Positions 43,672-55,485 of a DNA stretch of 64,000 bases are shown piece after piece. Origin of the DNA: Halictus rubicundus (lineage: Eukaryota > Arthropoda > Insecta > Hymenoptera > Halictidae); NCBI RefSeq assembly GCF_050948215.1, contig NC_135161.1, forward strand, positions 5,527,911 through 5,591,910. The letters are read 5' to 3'. The notes beneath the pieces are model-generated. The model searched no databases, was not told the origin of the DNA, and saw nothing but the letters and a program-made list of their open reading frames with translations. How positions within the stretch are numbered: position 1 is the stretch's first letter; each line of letters starts with the position of its first letter. The position numbers were made by a program, and so were the translations under genes.

Positions 43672-44820
43672 TTACCTGAATTGCAGCGAACTAAAGTGAA
43701 ATAGACATTTATATTCTTTCTTATTATGTTTTGCGAACTGAACATAATATGATAGCGTGTCTAAATTTTTCTAATATTTTTGCTATTTAAAATTACACCG
43801 ACTAATTTTTGTCGTAAGTGTATAAAATTCGCAGTCTACTCATAATTAACAGCTCTAATTCTAATAGGCTGTAGAACGCTTACAAAATGGCGCCGGCGTT
43901 TCAAGGACGCAGCAGTTGCGCGCATCGATTTTGAAGCGTCCTGTAGACATTGAGAATCGGCAGAACCGCTGAAAGGTTCTAATAAGAAATCGATCGCTCA
44001 AGGGCCCGGGATAGTCGCGTGACTTTTTAATTAATAATTTCCTTTCACAGCCTTCAGACACAGACTTGAGATCCGACTCGGATCTTAAGGATCTTTAGGA
44101 TCATGGTCTTGATCCTACGGGTCTCAAGTCTGTGACTAAACTTGTCACATTTTTTGCTCTGTATCATCGATATCAGGAATTCTGACGTCAGAAACGTGCT
44201 TCAAGTTTTTCGCTTTGTCAAGACAAAATATAGCTCAATTTGTAGCTGGAGATATTCATCCAGAGAACTCGTCCGACGGCATAAAAATGCTTGGATTCCA
44301 CGGCACGCGCATCGTCAATTTTTGGCCTACTTCGAACGCTTATATTACCAAATATCTGCATGATCTCGGCAGCTCCTGACCAGCGCGCGCTAGATTGAAC
44401 CTTCCTCTTTCGAACGAGCCCTTTACGAGGGACAAAATATTCTCATATAAGGACGAAAACTTGAGGCACGTAAAACCAATTTTGGACGGTAATGTGGTCA
44501 CTCTACCTTATCGCGAATCTACGAAGACCGGACCCTAATCGTCGACTTCGGAGTTTCGAGGACTCGAGTACTGAGTCCGCCAACTTTGGAGCGATCTGTA
44601 GGCATCGAGCGAGCAGGAACCCCGCAGCGGGCCGCAATGCATCAAAAGCGCCGGGAACAAGAAGCAGCCTGCGTTCAGAAACCCGAGCAGAGGCCGTAAA
44701 TATCAATCAAGAAACACGAGACGCGGCGCGGCGCGTCGCGTCGGTCGAGCGACGAGAAGAGCGCAGAATTAAAAAAAAAGAGAGAAAGGGAAAAAATAGC
44801 GGCGAACGGTTTCGCGAAAA
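43672..44820. other. CaMKII intron, no recognised gene
   Basis: Contains a dispersed-repeat fragment (43676-43740, like 22125-22180), a family G fragment (ATAAAATTCGCAGTCTA near 43825) and a small palindromic stretch at 44060-44130 (GACTTGAGATCC / GGGTCTCAAGTC). No exon recognised. Confidence 0.5.
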
Positions 44821-44828
44821 CCAAACGC

Positions 44829-44829
<1 letters not shown>

Positions 44830-44901
<72 letters not shown>
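44830..44901. repeat. (GA)n microsatellite
   Basis: About 36 pure GA units on the plus strand; (CU)n in the transcript. Confidence 0.97.
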
Positions 44902-44903
<2 letters not shown>

Positions 44904-46518
44904 GGGGGTAACTCGAGCTTTGTTATTCATTCGAGTCGGCGAATGGTGCAACAACGCCGCGTAACAGGTTAAGTATCGCGGCTCTAATTAACTCAACTTT
45001 CGATCGCGGGTGATGAAAACTCCGGCCACTGGCAGAGATAGAAGAAGAGAGAGAGGGGGGGGGGGGGGGTTGAAAACTATCAAACTCGTTTAACAGGAAT
45101 TTTGTTTAGCCGCTACGCATTCCGGGACGTTTAATTTCCCGCGTCCCGACGCTCCAGAGGCGATTCTCCCCAAGACGACATTTTTCGCGAAAAAAATCCC
45201 CTCTCTCCGAAATCCTTGCGCGAACGCTGTCAACTGCCGATCTAGCCTAACGCCGACCTGCTAGATCGTTGTTCCTGCGCGGATTAGGTCACCTGTCTTT
45301 GCATGACCTCGTTTTTTCTCGAATGATTTCTGGGGGACTTCCCTTGAGAACCTTTGTTTTTTTTTTTTTTTTTTTGGTTAAGAAAATAATTGAACGGATT
45401 TCTGAACAGTGCTGGGAAAAATAGTATTTGAAAAAGCATACCTATAGTCATGCAAATAAATTATTTTATTTGTAAGAAAAAGTTTTTGAAATACTATGTG
45501 AAAATAGTATTTTATTTGGAAAATATTGAAAACAGTGAGACTTATTTTGTTGGACTTTGTAAAATAGTATTTCAAATGGTTGATAGTAACTTGTACTTTT
45601 CTGATATTTTGTTGCTTGTAATGTTATTACGACATTGTCGTCTGTTTATCAACATGTTACATGCAAATATTCGTAATTAAGCTACAAATAGTACTTTGTT
45701 AACTATTATAGTTTCTTAAGTTAAAAATGATAATTTATAATATTAGCTATTTGCTCAACTTATTTTCATTATAAGGAAATATTTGAAACACAACAGTAAA
45801 ATATTTTATTTTATGTATCTGGTTCTCAAAATAAAAATATTTTATTTACCTAAATTTTTCGTTCTATTTAAAGTAGTATTTGATTTGAACCACATTAAAT
45901 CATACTATTTAAAATAGCATTTTAAATATTTTTCTCGAAATTTTTAAACAGTAAGAACTTTAGACAAATTTTAAAATACTGTTATATTATATTCAGCCTA
46001 TTAAACATGTCAGGAAAGAACATAAATATCTATTTCGTTCCATTTTGTTGCAATTTAGGTAGAAAATTTTTCTTTTGCATAAAGATCCGCTGTCTGATGA
46101 TGATACAAACTAGACAGTCGACTGCTGTTCGCGATAGGCATTATCGATCACTGTAGATTGTTTTGCTGTTACTGGAAACAGTGGCACTATACTACGTTCT
46201 ACCCCCCCCCCCCCGCCCTTTGAGAGTGATTTTCAGGCTAGAATGAAACGGTGTTTATCCGACTTCGAATCCTCGCGGAAACAGGGGACAAAGAGGTGAA
46301 AAGACTTTCGGTTTTTTCCTCGGACGAGAGTTCGGATGAATAAAACATCCTGTTTCTTTCGTCTCTGAGACTGTGGGATGCAAAAGAAACGGTTCCGGCA
46401 CGCGGAGAACGTCTATCGCTTCAATCCCGACAAAAGACGCTCGCGATGCTAATTAACCTGGTCGATCTATCGATCTCAGCTCGTCGTTGAACGATCTGTG
46501 GATTTGCGATGGAGAATA
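44902..46518. other. CaMKII intron, AT-rich in the middle
   Basis: G-run at 45055-45069, T-run at 45356-45375, strongly AT-rich 45370-46070, and a C-run at 46201-46214. A family G right-end fragment (TTTTGCATAAAGATCCGC) is near 46073. No genes. Confidence 0.5.
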
Positions 46519-46667
46519 CAGTGATTTTTCTTATATATGGCGCCAAGACCTGTATGGTAAACGTCACGGAATTGCCTCACTACAAACAGAACATGGCTCG
46601 GGTATGTCCTGGACGATACAAGACGCTTGCAAGACCCGTGTTGTTGACATATATCGAGAGTTCACTG
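46519..46667 (+). mobile_element. MITE family A, internally shortened
   Basis: TA at 46517-46518 and 46668-46669; CAGTGATTTTTCTTATATATG to ATATATCGAGAGTTCACTG, 149 bp. Confidence 0.88.
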
Positions 46668-46734
46668 TAATTCGAAAATTGAGAACAATTTTGCCATCGA
46701 AAAATCGAGACGTAGAGAGAGAACTAGAGAGAGA

Positions 46735-46786
46735 ACTAGAGAGAGAGAGAGAGAGGGCGAGAGAGAGAGAGAGCAAGAAAGAGAGG

Positions 46787-46860
<74 letters not shown>

Positions 46861-46880
46861 TAGAGAACTAGAGAACTAGA
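46735..46880. repeat. (GA)n microsatellite
   Basis: Long GA run with GAACTA patches at both ends, plus strand. CU-rich in the transcript, starting about 220 nt downstream of the candidate exon 47195-47100. Confidence 0.95.
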
Positions 46881-47099
46881 TGGAAGAGAATTTGCGAACC
46901 AATGACGCGTGGCAGAAAAATCCTCGTGTCGAGAGATCGAGGGAGCAAGAGAATTTTCGAATCAGTGACGTTTCCCCCCGGTTTCCGCTCTATTTATTTA
47001 TTTATTTTTGTTAATGGCCGCGTACCCGGACAACGAGCACGCGGAGAATTGCTCAATGACTCGTTGATTATTAATGGGACGCGATCAAACTAGAAATAC

Positions 47100-47195
47100 C
47101 TCGGGAATGGCCGGTTGTTCCTGGTGTTGCCTGCGCAACGAGAATCTGCTCTTCAACGCCTTCATGTTGTGCTTGCCGCTCCCCTGAATATCCAC
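47100..47195 (-). CDS. Candidate CaMKII cassette exon, 32 codons
   Basis: Between exons 55486-55569 and 42921-42963, both joined in phase 0, lies a 96-nt segment with AG before it (AACCCAG), GT after it (GAG|GTATTT) and no in-frame stop. Stops lie just upstream in the same frame, so the open part is confined to the predicted exon. It reads VDIQGSGKHNMKALKSRF, then SLRRQHQEQPAIPE. Codons favour G/C at the third position, unlike surrounding intron. If included it would split the calmodulin-binding helix with a basic insert. A second in-frame acceptor (ATTCAG) 12 nt further in would give GSGKHN as the start. Against it: the acceptor has no pyrimidine tract, and I do not recognise the peptide from known CaMKII isoforms. 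It could be chance. Confidence 0.38.
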
Positions 47196-47199
47196 CTGG

Positions 47200-47981
47200 G
47201 TTCACACTTTTCACTTCTCACGAGTGTTCCACGAACGATAGCCTCTCACCGCATCGACGCACTAAATCGTCCCTTCTTCAGGGAATCGAGATCACCCATC
47301 GCCGCAAGAGACGCCACACGTTTTATTTGTCTGAGCACTCGCGTTTTGGAATTTTCTCGCAATTTTTCAACCGCCTCGCCCAGCGTACCGACTAGATCCT
47401 CCGAGTCTATAAATATCGTCGAAGACGACTCGCAGCCGAATTCCCAGTGCAAATTAATCGAAAGGAAACGCGGAAACGGGCGCATCGGGCCACAATCATC
47501 CCCTGTATCAACCCCTGCGTCAGGAAGCCACCATTAGCCGCAAATACTAATCACATTCGTTGCTAATGGAACGATCGCGTGATTGGAAGCTCTCTCCCTC
47601 CGTTCGACTGCGGACAGAGTACATTGATCCGACCGAAAACACGAAAAACTATGTTTACAAGATGAACAGAGAGGGAGGGGGGAGAGAGATAGTTGTTATT
47701 TATGCGAATGCCTATTACGTGGCACGCTTAATCACTGCCAGGTAGAAGATGGACGACCCCAATGATTCCGCAGGTAGCCGATAGTGTCGTCTTATCGGCC
47801 GAATGGATCCCTTTCATCCCCTAAATCACCGTCGCTTATTGTCAGCTCTATTATTAATGGGAAAAGTCCCTATAAATAATACCGCGTTCCGCTTCTGCGT
47901 GACCTAAACATTGTTTTTATTTCGCGAGACCCACTGGTATGTTCTTCCGATATGAAATTTCGCGAAATTAAAGTTGGAATC
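47200..47981. other. CaMKII intron next to the candidate exon
   Basis: A 79-codon minus-strand frame (47485-47246) reads like protein (LVGTLGEAVEKLRENSKTRV) but has no known match to me, and it cannot join the candidate exon in frame through the 54-nt gap. The rest is unique. Confidence 0.35.
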
Positions 47982-48239
47982 CGAGGACGATAATTGTTAA
48001 AGGCAGAAAGAAAAAAAGTCATGGAATAAGAAGTATTTAATCGATGAAAATCGAATTCGTTACAAATAAATATTATAAGTCACCGACAATTTTTTCTCTT
48101 GTTGGTATATGTTATCGTTGTGAGAAATTCATTTCGATCACTTACAACAGTTGATCAATGAGAGAAATTTATTTCGATCGCTCATAACAGTTATCAATGA
48201 GAGAAGTTCATTTCGGTCACTTATAACTAGACTGCAGAT

Positions 48240-48426
48240 CATTATCAAAAATAAAAAATATTTGGATTGATTGCAAGATCCACGAGAGAAATAAAAATTT
48301 CTTTCTTCTTTTAATTATTTTATTAAGCTAAAACCAATACGCTGGTGTTCTTAAATCTTTTTAATATGTCCACTGCTTTAAATTGTGCTTACCCATTTTT
48401 GTCATAAATGCATAAAATCCGCAGTC
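48240..48426. mobile_element. Family G MITE nested in the hAT array
   Basis: TA then GACTGCAGATC at the left and AAAATCCGCAGTC at the right. Family G is recognised by GACTGCGGATTTTATGCAT and GCAAAAATGGGTA words. Confidence 0.75.
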
Positions 48427-48642
48427 AACTTATAATAGTTAGCAATGAGAGAAAATATCAATCGCTAATAACAGTTATCCATGGGAGAAATTTATTTCGA
48501 TCGCTCATAACAGTTATCAATGAGAGAAGTTCATTTCGATCGCTCATAACAGTTACTGATGAACTACAAAATATTTGAACTATGAAATACAACTTTCAAA
48601 TGGTAGGCAATCAATTGCTTAATAAATTTTATATTCATAAAA

Positions 48643-48990
48643 TTAGTTGCTGCAATCAAAATTTAATGTGACAAACATGAGTTTTTCCAAATTTTCTCCT
48701 GGCGAATTACACCACAAATCATCTAACGTCAATTTTAGAGCAGAAAAGGTTCGTTCAACGCTAACCTGAGTTGCGAGCACAGTGTGAATCATGCACGCTA
48801 GTTTTGATAAATACGAGAGTCTATGTTTCTGATTTTCCCAGTTGAAAAAATTTTGAAAATTTTTTTTCCGATTTCGTGTTGTTCTTATGGTCTGTTGATT
48901 CGTCTTGTTGTACGAAACCTTCTCAATGAATTTCACAGGCTTGCTTCGTCCGAAAAAGAGTAAACATCTTAGTAATTGAATAAGCAACTG
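48643..48990 (-). pseudogene. hAT transposase C-terminal remnant, 114 codons open
   Basis: Minus-strand frame of 114 codons with KFIEKVSYNKTNQQTIRTTR, HRLSYLSKLACMIHTVLATQ, VSVERTFSALKLTLDDLW and a C-terminus TLNFDCSN. It covers the hAT dimerisation region and is better preserved than in copy 2 (no frameshift in this stretch). The upstream DDE/RNase H-like domain is missing, and the residues before the remnant are array sequence. Confidence 0.88.
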
Positions 48991-49009
48991 AAATGAATTT
49001 TCTCATCAA

Positions 49010-50520
49010 TAATTATTATGTACAAGTGAAACGAAATTCGATCATCGATAACTGTTATGAGCGATCGAAATGAACTTCTCTCATTGATAACTGTTATGAG
49101 TGATCGAAATGAACTTCTATCATTGATAACTGTTATAAGTGATCGAAATAAATTTCTCGCATTGATAACTATTATGAGTGATCGAAATGAACTTCACTCA
49201 TTGATAACTGTTACGAGTGATCGAAATGAACTCTTCTCTTATTGATAACTGTTATGAGTGATCGAAATGAACTCTTCTCTTATTGATAACTGTTATGAGT
49301 GATCGAAATGAACTTCTATCATTGATAACTGTTATGAGTGATCGAAATAAATTTCTGTCATTGATAACTGTTATGAGTGATCGAAATGAACTTCTATAAT
49401 TGATAACTGTTATAAGCGATCGAAATAAATTTCTCGCATTGATAACTATTATGAGTGATCGAAATGAACTTCTCCCATTGATAACTGTTATCAGCGATCG
49501 AAATTAACTTCTCTCATTGATAACTGTTAGGAGTGATCGAAATAAATTTCCCGCATTGATGATTGTTATGAGTGATCGAAATGAACTTCTCCCATTGATA
49601 ACTGTTATAAGTGATCGGAATGAACTTCTCCCATTGATAACTGTTATCAGCGATCGAAATAAATTTCTCGCATTGATAACTATTATGAGTGATCGAAATG
49701 AACTTCACTCATTGATAACTGTTACGAGTGATCGAAATGAAGGCTTCTCTCATTGATAACTGTTATGAGCGATCGAAATGAACTTTTCTCATTGATAACT
49801 GTTATAAGTGATCGAAATAAATTTCTCGCATTGATAACTATTATGAGTGATCGAAATGAACTTCACTCATTGATAACTGTTACGAGTGATCGAAATGAAC
49901 GCTTCTCTCATTGATAACTGTTATGAGCAATCGAAATGAACTTTTCTCATTGATAACTGTTATAAGTGATCGAAATAAATTTCTCGCATTGATAACTATT
50001 ATGAGTGATCGAAATGAACTTCACTCATTGATAACTGTTACGAGTGATCGAAATGAACGCTTCTCTCATTGATAACTATTATGAGTGATCGAAATGAACT
50101 TTTCTCATTGATAACTGTTATAAGTGATCGAAATAAATTTCTCGCATTGATAACTATTATGAGTTATCGAAATGAACTCTTCTCTCATTGGTAACTGTTA
50201 TAAGTGATCGAAATGAACTTTTTTCATTGATAACTGTTATGAGCGATCGAAATGAACTTCTCTCATTGATAACTGTTACGGGTGATCGAAATGAACGCTT
50301 CTCTCATTGATAACTGTTATAAGTGATCGAAATGAACTTCCATCATTGATAACTGTTATAAGTGATCGAAATAAATTTCTCGCATTGATAACTATTATGA
50401 GTTATCGAAATGAACTCTTCTCTCATTGGTAACTGTTATAAGTGATCGAAATGAACTTTTTTCATTGATAACTGTTATGAGCGATCGAAATGAACTTCTC
50501 TCATCGATAACTGCTTTGAG
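49010..50520. repeat. 39-bp minisatellite, longest array
   Basis: About 38 units of GAGTGATCGAAATGAACTTC plus TCTCATTGATAACTGTTAT, with higher-order blocks: the set with AAATAAATTTCTCGCATTGA, ACTTCACTCATTG and GAACGCTTCTCTC variants recurs every four units or so around 49640-50100. A few 40-bp units (extra C in GAACTCTTCTCTC) break the reading frame. Confidence 0.94.
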
Positions 50521-50760
50521 CAGTTGAAACTGCATCGATAACAGTTATCGGGTAGGATTAAATTTTTTGGACACTAATAACTGTTATCTGTAACCAAAAA
50601 GTATAAAAATCGATATTTTGTTAATCATTTTGTTCTTCGAATTTTTTTCTTTATATTTTGCGTGGATTATCTTAAATTTCAATAACAATCAACTTTTTAT
50701 TCATGATTCTTATCGTAGAAAATTTTAGAATAACTGTTATTTTTGGTCCCTGTTGGAAAC

Positions 50761-51424
50761 TCGATCGATACATGGTAGAACGCGTCGCGGCGTCGCTGTG
50801 TATCGAGAGTAAACGCTTTAGAATTTCATGGAATTTATTTGTCAGGAATCGCGCGATGAATCGCACTCGCAAAATTTGGTATTCGATTACGGTGACTCGG
50901 ATGGGGTTGCGTGGAAATTCTCCGGGGTTCCCGTTTGGAAATCAAACCCGTTTCGAAAATGAAACGAACCGAAGCATATCGCGCCGCGCGGCGGCTACAA
51001 TATCCTTTGCCCCGCGACTTAAGCTGAACGACACACTCGAGAAACGAATAGTCGCAGTCGCAGGCCCGTTGTTCGTTTAAAAGCCAATGAATCGCATTAC
51101 AGCCTCTGCGGGTACGTACTTTGAGGCACTCGAAACTCTGTACACGCTGATTCGTGTACACCGTCGACAAAAATTTCTCGACCGTCGCTTTACGGCGAAC
51201 GTCATGGAAAATGGAAACTGCTCGGTTACACGGAACACCGTTGATACCGTGCGTCGTCAGCATCGAAAACTACAGATTTATTAGAATATATTCATTTATT
51301 CCAGTTGTCCCCGTCATTATTGCGAACGGTTTAAATACTTTCTCCATTTTCCTACTAGGCTGCAAAACCCATTTTTAATGAACAACTGACTACGTTATTC
51401 GATCCGATATAATATATTTATAAT
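50761..51424. other. CaMKII intron, no recognised gene
   Basis: GC-rich unique sequence with chance frames on both strands (50703-51080, 51263-50835). No recognised domain or exon. Confidence 0.4.
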
Positions 51425-51426
51425 TA

Positions 51427-51623
51427 GACTGCGAATTTTATGCATTTATAGCAAAAATGGGTAGGTGTTACTTAAAAAAATAAAAATATTACAGGAATTT
51501 AAGAGTACCAACACATTCCTTACAACTTCATAAAACTATTAGAAAGAGGAATAAATTCCTACTTGGCTCCTATGTCTTGCAATTAATGCAATGGATTTTT
51601 CTTTTACATAAAGATCCGCAGTC
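51427..51623. mobile_element. Family G MITE
   Basis: TA at 51425-51426 and 51624-51625; GACTGCGAATTTTATGCATT at the left, ACATAAAGATCCGCAGTC at the right, 197 bp. The internal GCAAAAATGGGTAGGTG is shared with 62995-63143. Confidence 0.85.
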
Positions 51624-52496
51624 TATTTATAATATACTCATTTATCCCAGTTGTCCCTGTCGTTATTGCGAATGGTTTCCATACCTGCTCGGTTTACCTA
51701 TTAGACTGCGAAACCCATTTATAGTGAACTACGTTATTCGATCCGACGATTTTTCTTCTAAACACTCACAGGGGGACCAGAGGGCCATGTTCACCGCAAA
51801 GACGATCAATTGTCTTCCAACACTCTGCCCTTTGGAGACAAGCACGTACACACAGTCGACACAGAAGAAGAGGAACAAGAAGAAGAAGAAGAAGAAGAAC
51901 TCGCGGCGACTCGTTTCGCCGACGTGCTCACTCGATCGAGTGTCGGGCGATTCCGTCGGCAATTCAAGCGACTCTACTCGTCTACACAATTGCAACAGGC
52001 GTCGAGGAGATCGAGGAGATCGAGGAGAGATCAGGGGAGAGCGGGGGTCCACGAATTCCGGATCAAAGAGTCTCGAACGCTGACTCTGCCACGGAGAAAG
52101 TGGACTCTGAGGTGTCTCTCTCTCTCTCTCTCTCTCGATCCCGAGTCGCCTTGATCGACAGCATTTGCAGTCATCGAGTCCCTTTAAATCTTAGCCCTGC
52201 AGAGACTCGTCACCCTAGACCCTCCAACAATCCTTCCATCCCAGAAGCCCAAGATCAGCAGAAAGACCAGAATTATGGTAACAGTCGACGCGCATCTGTG
52301 TTGAAACGTGCTCTATAAGAGAAATATATAACTCGTGTAATTTTGATTATATTTACATGGCAAAAATAGTGTATCTGCTTCAAATACCCTTGAACGAGTA
52401 TGCAATGCTCCCTTGATGTAACCACATTCAAATCAACTGTAAACAAATAAATAAACGGATAGAAGATTCCCTCGTGCAAAACACCCAAAGATCTAA

Positions 52497-52547
<51 letters not shown>

Positions 52548-53370
52548 GGAGATCGGATTGATCCTGGTAAAGCCGACTAGACAGGCCCCCCCGCGGGAAG
52601 CCCTGTTTCGAAACGCGGAATCGAGTTCCCTTTGTCGTTGTCGGCCATTTTGTCGGATCGATCGACGTCCCAGCAGCGCCGGAAATTTCATTTAACTCTT
52701 CTGGGTGTAATCGAGTCACTGTCGGGACATTTCGCGCACTATAAACGCGCGCAGCGCCGCCGAGTTTCTAGAGTTTGCCGATCCGAAACGAGCGCGGGGA
52801 ACAACGGGGTACACGAAACGCCGAGCCGTTCCAATCGATCCCGTTTATTCGACGGTTAATCAGTCCATCTGCCGGAGACTCTCTTCCTGGTTTCGTTATT
52901 GCAACGGACGAGCCCCCGTTGTGCTTTGCAATTGATTAACAAGGCCAAACATCATCGAAACGATACGCAAACGAACCGATAGCCGGCGCCGCCGACGCCG
53001 ACGCCGCTGCCGTCGGTCAATGTCACCGACGACAAGAGGACATGGGTCAATTTGCCGAAAAACGCTTGCCATGCTCATATCTTTGTTAGTTGCCCGTTGT
53101 TGCCGACGGAATTGCCGCCAATCAACTCTTTACAACAATTTACCGTGGAATCCGATTTTGAGGTGGGTTCTTTCATCTGGATCGGAAAGTAGATCATCGT
53201 GGATCATCGTGACGAGATGAAACTTTGATGAATTGGAACAAAGCTATTGGTAGCAAATCATTCTAACAGTCGAAGAATTTTTCTTGCGAGGAGAAGTCAC
53301 AGTGGTTGTTGATTTTTATTGAACTTTTTCTGGTGAATTTAGAGGAAAAATAAGCAGACCCATGTCCGTG
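51624..53370. other. CaMKII intron with simple repeats
   Basis: (GAA)n-like patch at 51866-51900, short (TC)n at 52116-52135 and 52502-52541, and a (GCCGAC)n-like patch at 52986-53010. The TC tract is the main exception to the plus-strand GA bias. No gene recognised. Confidence 0.55.
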
Positions 53371-55042
53371 CTATATATTTATTTCCGTCAAATGGAAACG
53401 GACATTGAGACGAGTTCAACCATGTAGTATACTATGGACTTCATGGTCATACAAGGGCAGAAGTAAAAGAAATGGATTTAACATTTTGTAGTATTGTTAT
53501 TACTAGTATGTTGTAGTGATAAGACTACATCTCGTGTTCAATGTGACATCCGTTAGCAAGAATGCATTTCTGAGTTCTGCTGACTGCATTCCTGGTAGTT
53601 TCTGCCAATGTTGCACTGGATATGGATGCACAGGCTTCTTTTATCTTAGTTTACAAGTCGTCCCTCAGTGGTGTAGTGTAAACAATATCTTTAATAAGTC
53701 CCCACAAAAAAAGAAATTATAGTGATGACAAATCGGGGGATCTTGCAGGCCATTTTATAGGTCCGTATGTTCCGATCCATTTATCGTTAAACATATTATG
53801 TAAAAAATGGTTTACCGATCTACAATTATGAGGAGGAGCCCCGTCTTGTTGGAAGTATATGTCTCGTGCAAGAAACAATGGCAGTGGTTACCAGTAATTT
53901 TGAAATTCACAATTTAGAAATTGTAAATACTTATTTCCATTTAGAATTCCAGTGTAAAAATATGGACCTAGTAAAATGTTATCAATCATTCCACGCCAAG
54001 CATTTGTTCTGAACTGTACCTGGAAATTTGTCTGTTTTTTCAATTTCGGATTCTCGCTCGTCCAAAAGTGAGCATTATGTCGATTACGCATGATGTTATT
54101 ATCAAAACTGGATTCATCTGGTCATAATATTTTTCTATAATAATTGAAATTGTTCATGTTATTTGTTGGGAACCAATTACAAAATTCAGTACGTCGTGGA
54201 TAAACAGATTCCTGGAGGCTTTGTACTTTATGATATATGATAAGTTTGTAATCGTACAATTGTAGAACTTTATCTGTTGATGCAATTGAAATATCACATA
54301 GTCCGACCACTTTTTTTATCGAAGTAGATGGATCTTCTTGAAAATGAAGAAGTATTTCTAATTGTTTGTTTTTTGAAAACAGTGATTTGACGGATCCTCT
54401 GATGTTTTGACTCTACTACAGATCCTGTTTCATTGAAACGTTTATTAAGATGGAGAAACTGAGTTTCACTAGGTTGTACTCACTGTGGATATCTTTCTTC
54501 GTACACTGGTTTACCTTGTCTCGTATTTTTATTACACTCGTAAAATATATTTAACATGTCCACTTTTCCTGCGTAAAATAGCTATACATAATGATAACGT
54601 ATGGCTGGTTGTTTCGCACAGCTGTACTGAAACTAAAGGAATAAGCTTGCTTTTCAAAACAAAGACATTCACACAGTCATCAGAAGTCACATTGAACACG
54701 AGACGTAGTCTTATCACTACAACATACTAGTCAATCCAATACTACGAAATGTTAAATCTATTACTTTTATTTCTGCCCTTGTACGACCCTGAAGACCATA
54801 GTATCCTACATGATTGAACTCGTCTCAATGTCCGTTTCCATATTATGTAAACAAATATGTAGCATTCCGGTTAAAAAAATGAAGGTCACCTTTGTTTCTA
54901 GAAAAATATTAAAAATACAAAACACTGAGATACGCTATCGTATTGCGAATAAAATATACTACAACTATCTCCTCTTCGGTTTTTTTTCCAATGTTTACCT
55001 TTTACGGAAAAAACGTTGGTACAAATTATCGCAAACACCCTG
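53371..55042 (-). mobile_element. Mariner-type transposon copy 2, left-truncated
   Basis: Nearly identical to 16155-17989 from about 16325 onward. The left arm is missing. The right end AAACACCCTG is followed by TA (55043-55044). Nucleotide differences between the copies are few, so they are recent relatives. Confidence 0.88.
53515..54600 (-). pseudogene. Mariner-type transposase, broken (copy 2)
   Basis: Minus-strand fragments match copy 1: MRNRHNAHFWTSENPK (54091-53888) and the middle part at 54310-54122 (DISIASTDKVLQLYDYKL). C-terminal and N-terminal pieces are present but interrupted by further stops. The PDLSSL(N) catalytic end region near 53740 is followed by a stop. Inactive. Confidence 0.82.
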
Positions 55043-55044
55043 TA

Positions 55045-55485
55045 TAATGATTGATATATCATTGTTGATTTTGTCAGTGAAGGGCCATAAAGGACGTTAA
55101 GTTCAAGGACCGTTAGTCAGCATCGTAAAGGACCTCTTTCATACTTTTCAAACGCATCCTAATCGGAAGTAGAAGCTTTCAAAAATTCGCAATTCGAGTT
55201 GCTTTGACGGAACACACACTTTCGCGTTAACTCCTTCCGTGTTAATTGGGCCACCGTGCGTCTCGAGTATCGAAACTCGCGTGTAACCCTGATATTATAG
55301 TTGTATAGTTGTCGCCGGTAGTTTATGCAGAACCGTGGAACCGTGGAACCGTGACACAAGGGTTGTTCCCCGTGAATTCCATTAATCGAGAAACCCGCGG
55401 CCCCGTGACCGTCCTCTAATTACGATCCTCGTCCGGCCGATCGGAAGATCGTTTAATTAGACCAGCTTTTCGGGGCAGCACTCAC
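55045..55485. other. CaMKII intron downstream of exon 55569-55486
   Basis: Unique sequence. I see no CU tract here, in contrast to the three variable-region exons. Confidence 0.5.

Larger units (their letters stand above)
47982..50752 (-). mobile_element. hAT family copy 3, longest arrays
   Basis: Left end decayed (CGAGGACGATAATTG), right end intact (TTTTTGGTCCCTG). Flanked by 8-bp duplications TTGGAATC (47974-47981) and TTGGAAAC (50753-50760). Inverted relative to copy 2. It holds short arrays at 48110-48235 and 48430-48560, a transposase remnant (48643-48990) and a long array at 49010-50520. A family G MITE (48240-48426) is inserted in the left array. Confidence 0.9.

Noticed and set aside
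47246..47485. 79-codon protein-like frame beside the candidate exon
   Set aside because: It cannot be spliced in frame to the candidate exon through the 54-nt gap, and it has no recognisable motif.
36783..50520. CRISPR-like arrays
   Set aside because: Repeats are contiguous minisatellites or transposon modules without unique spacers, and the host is an animal.
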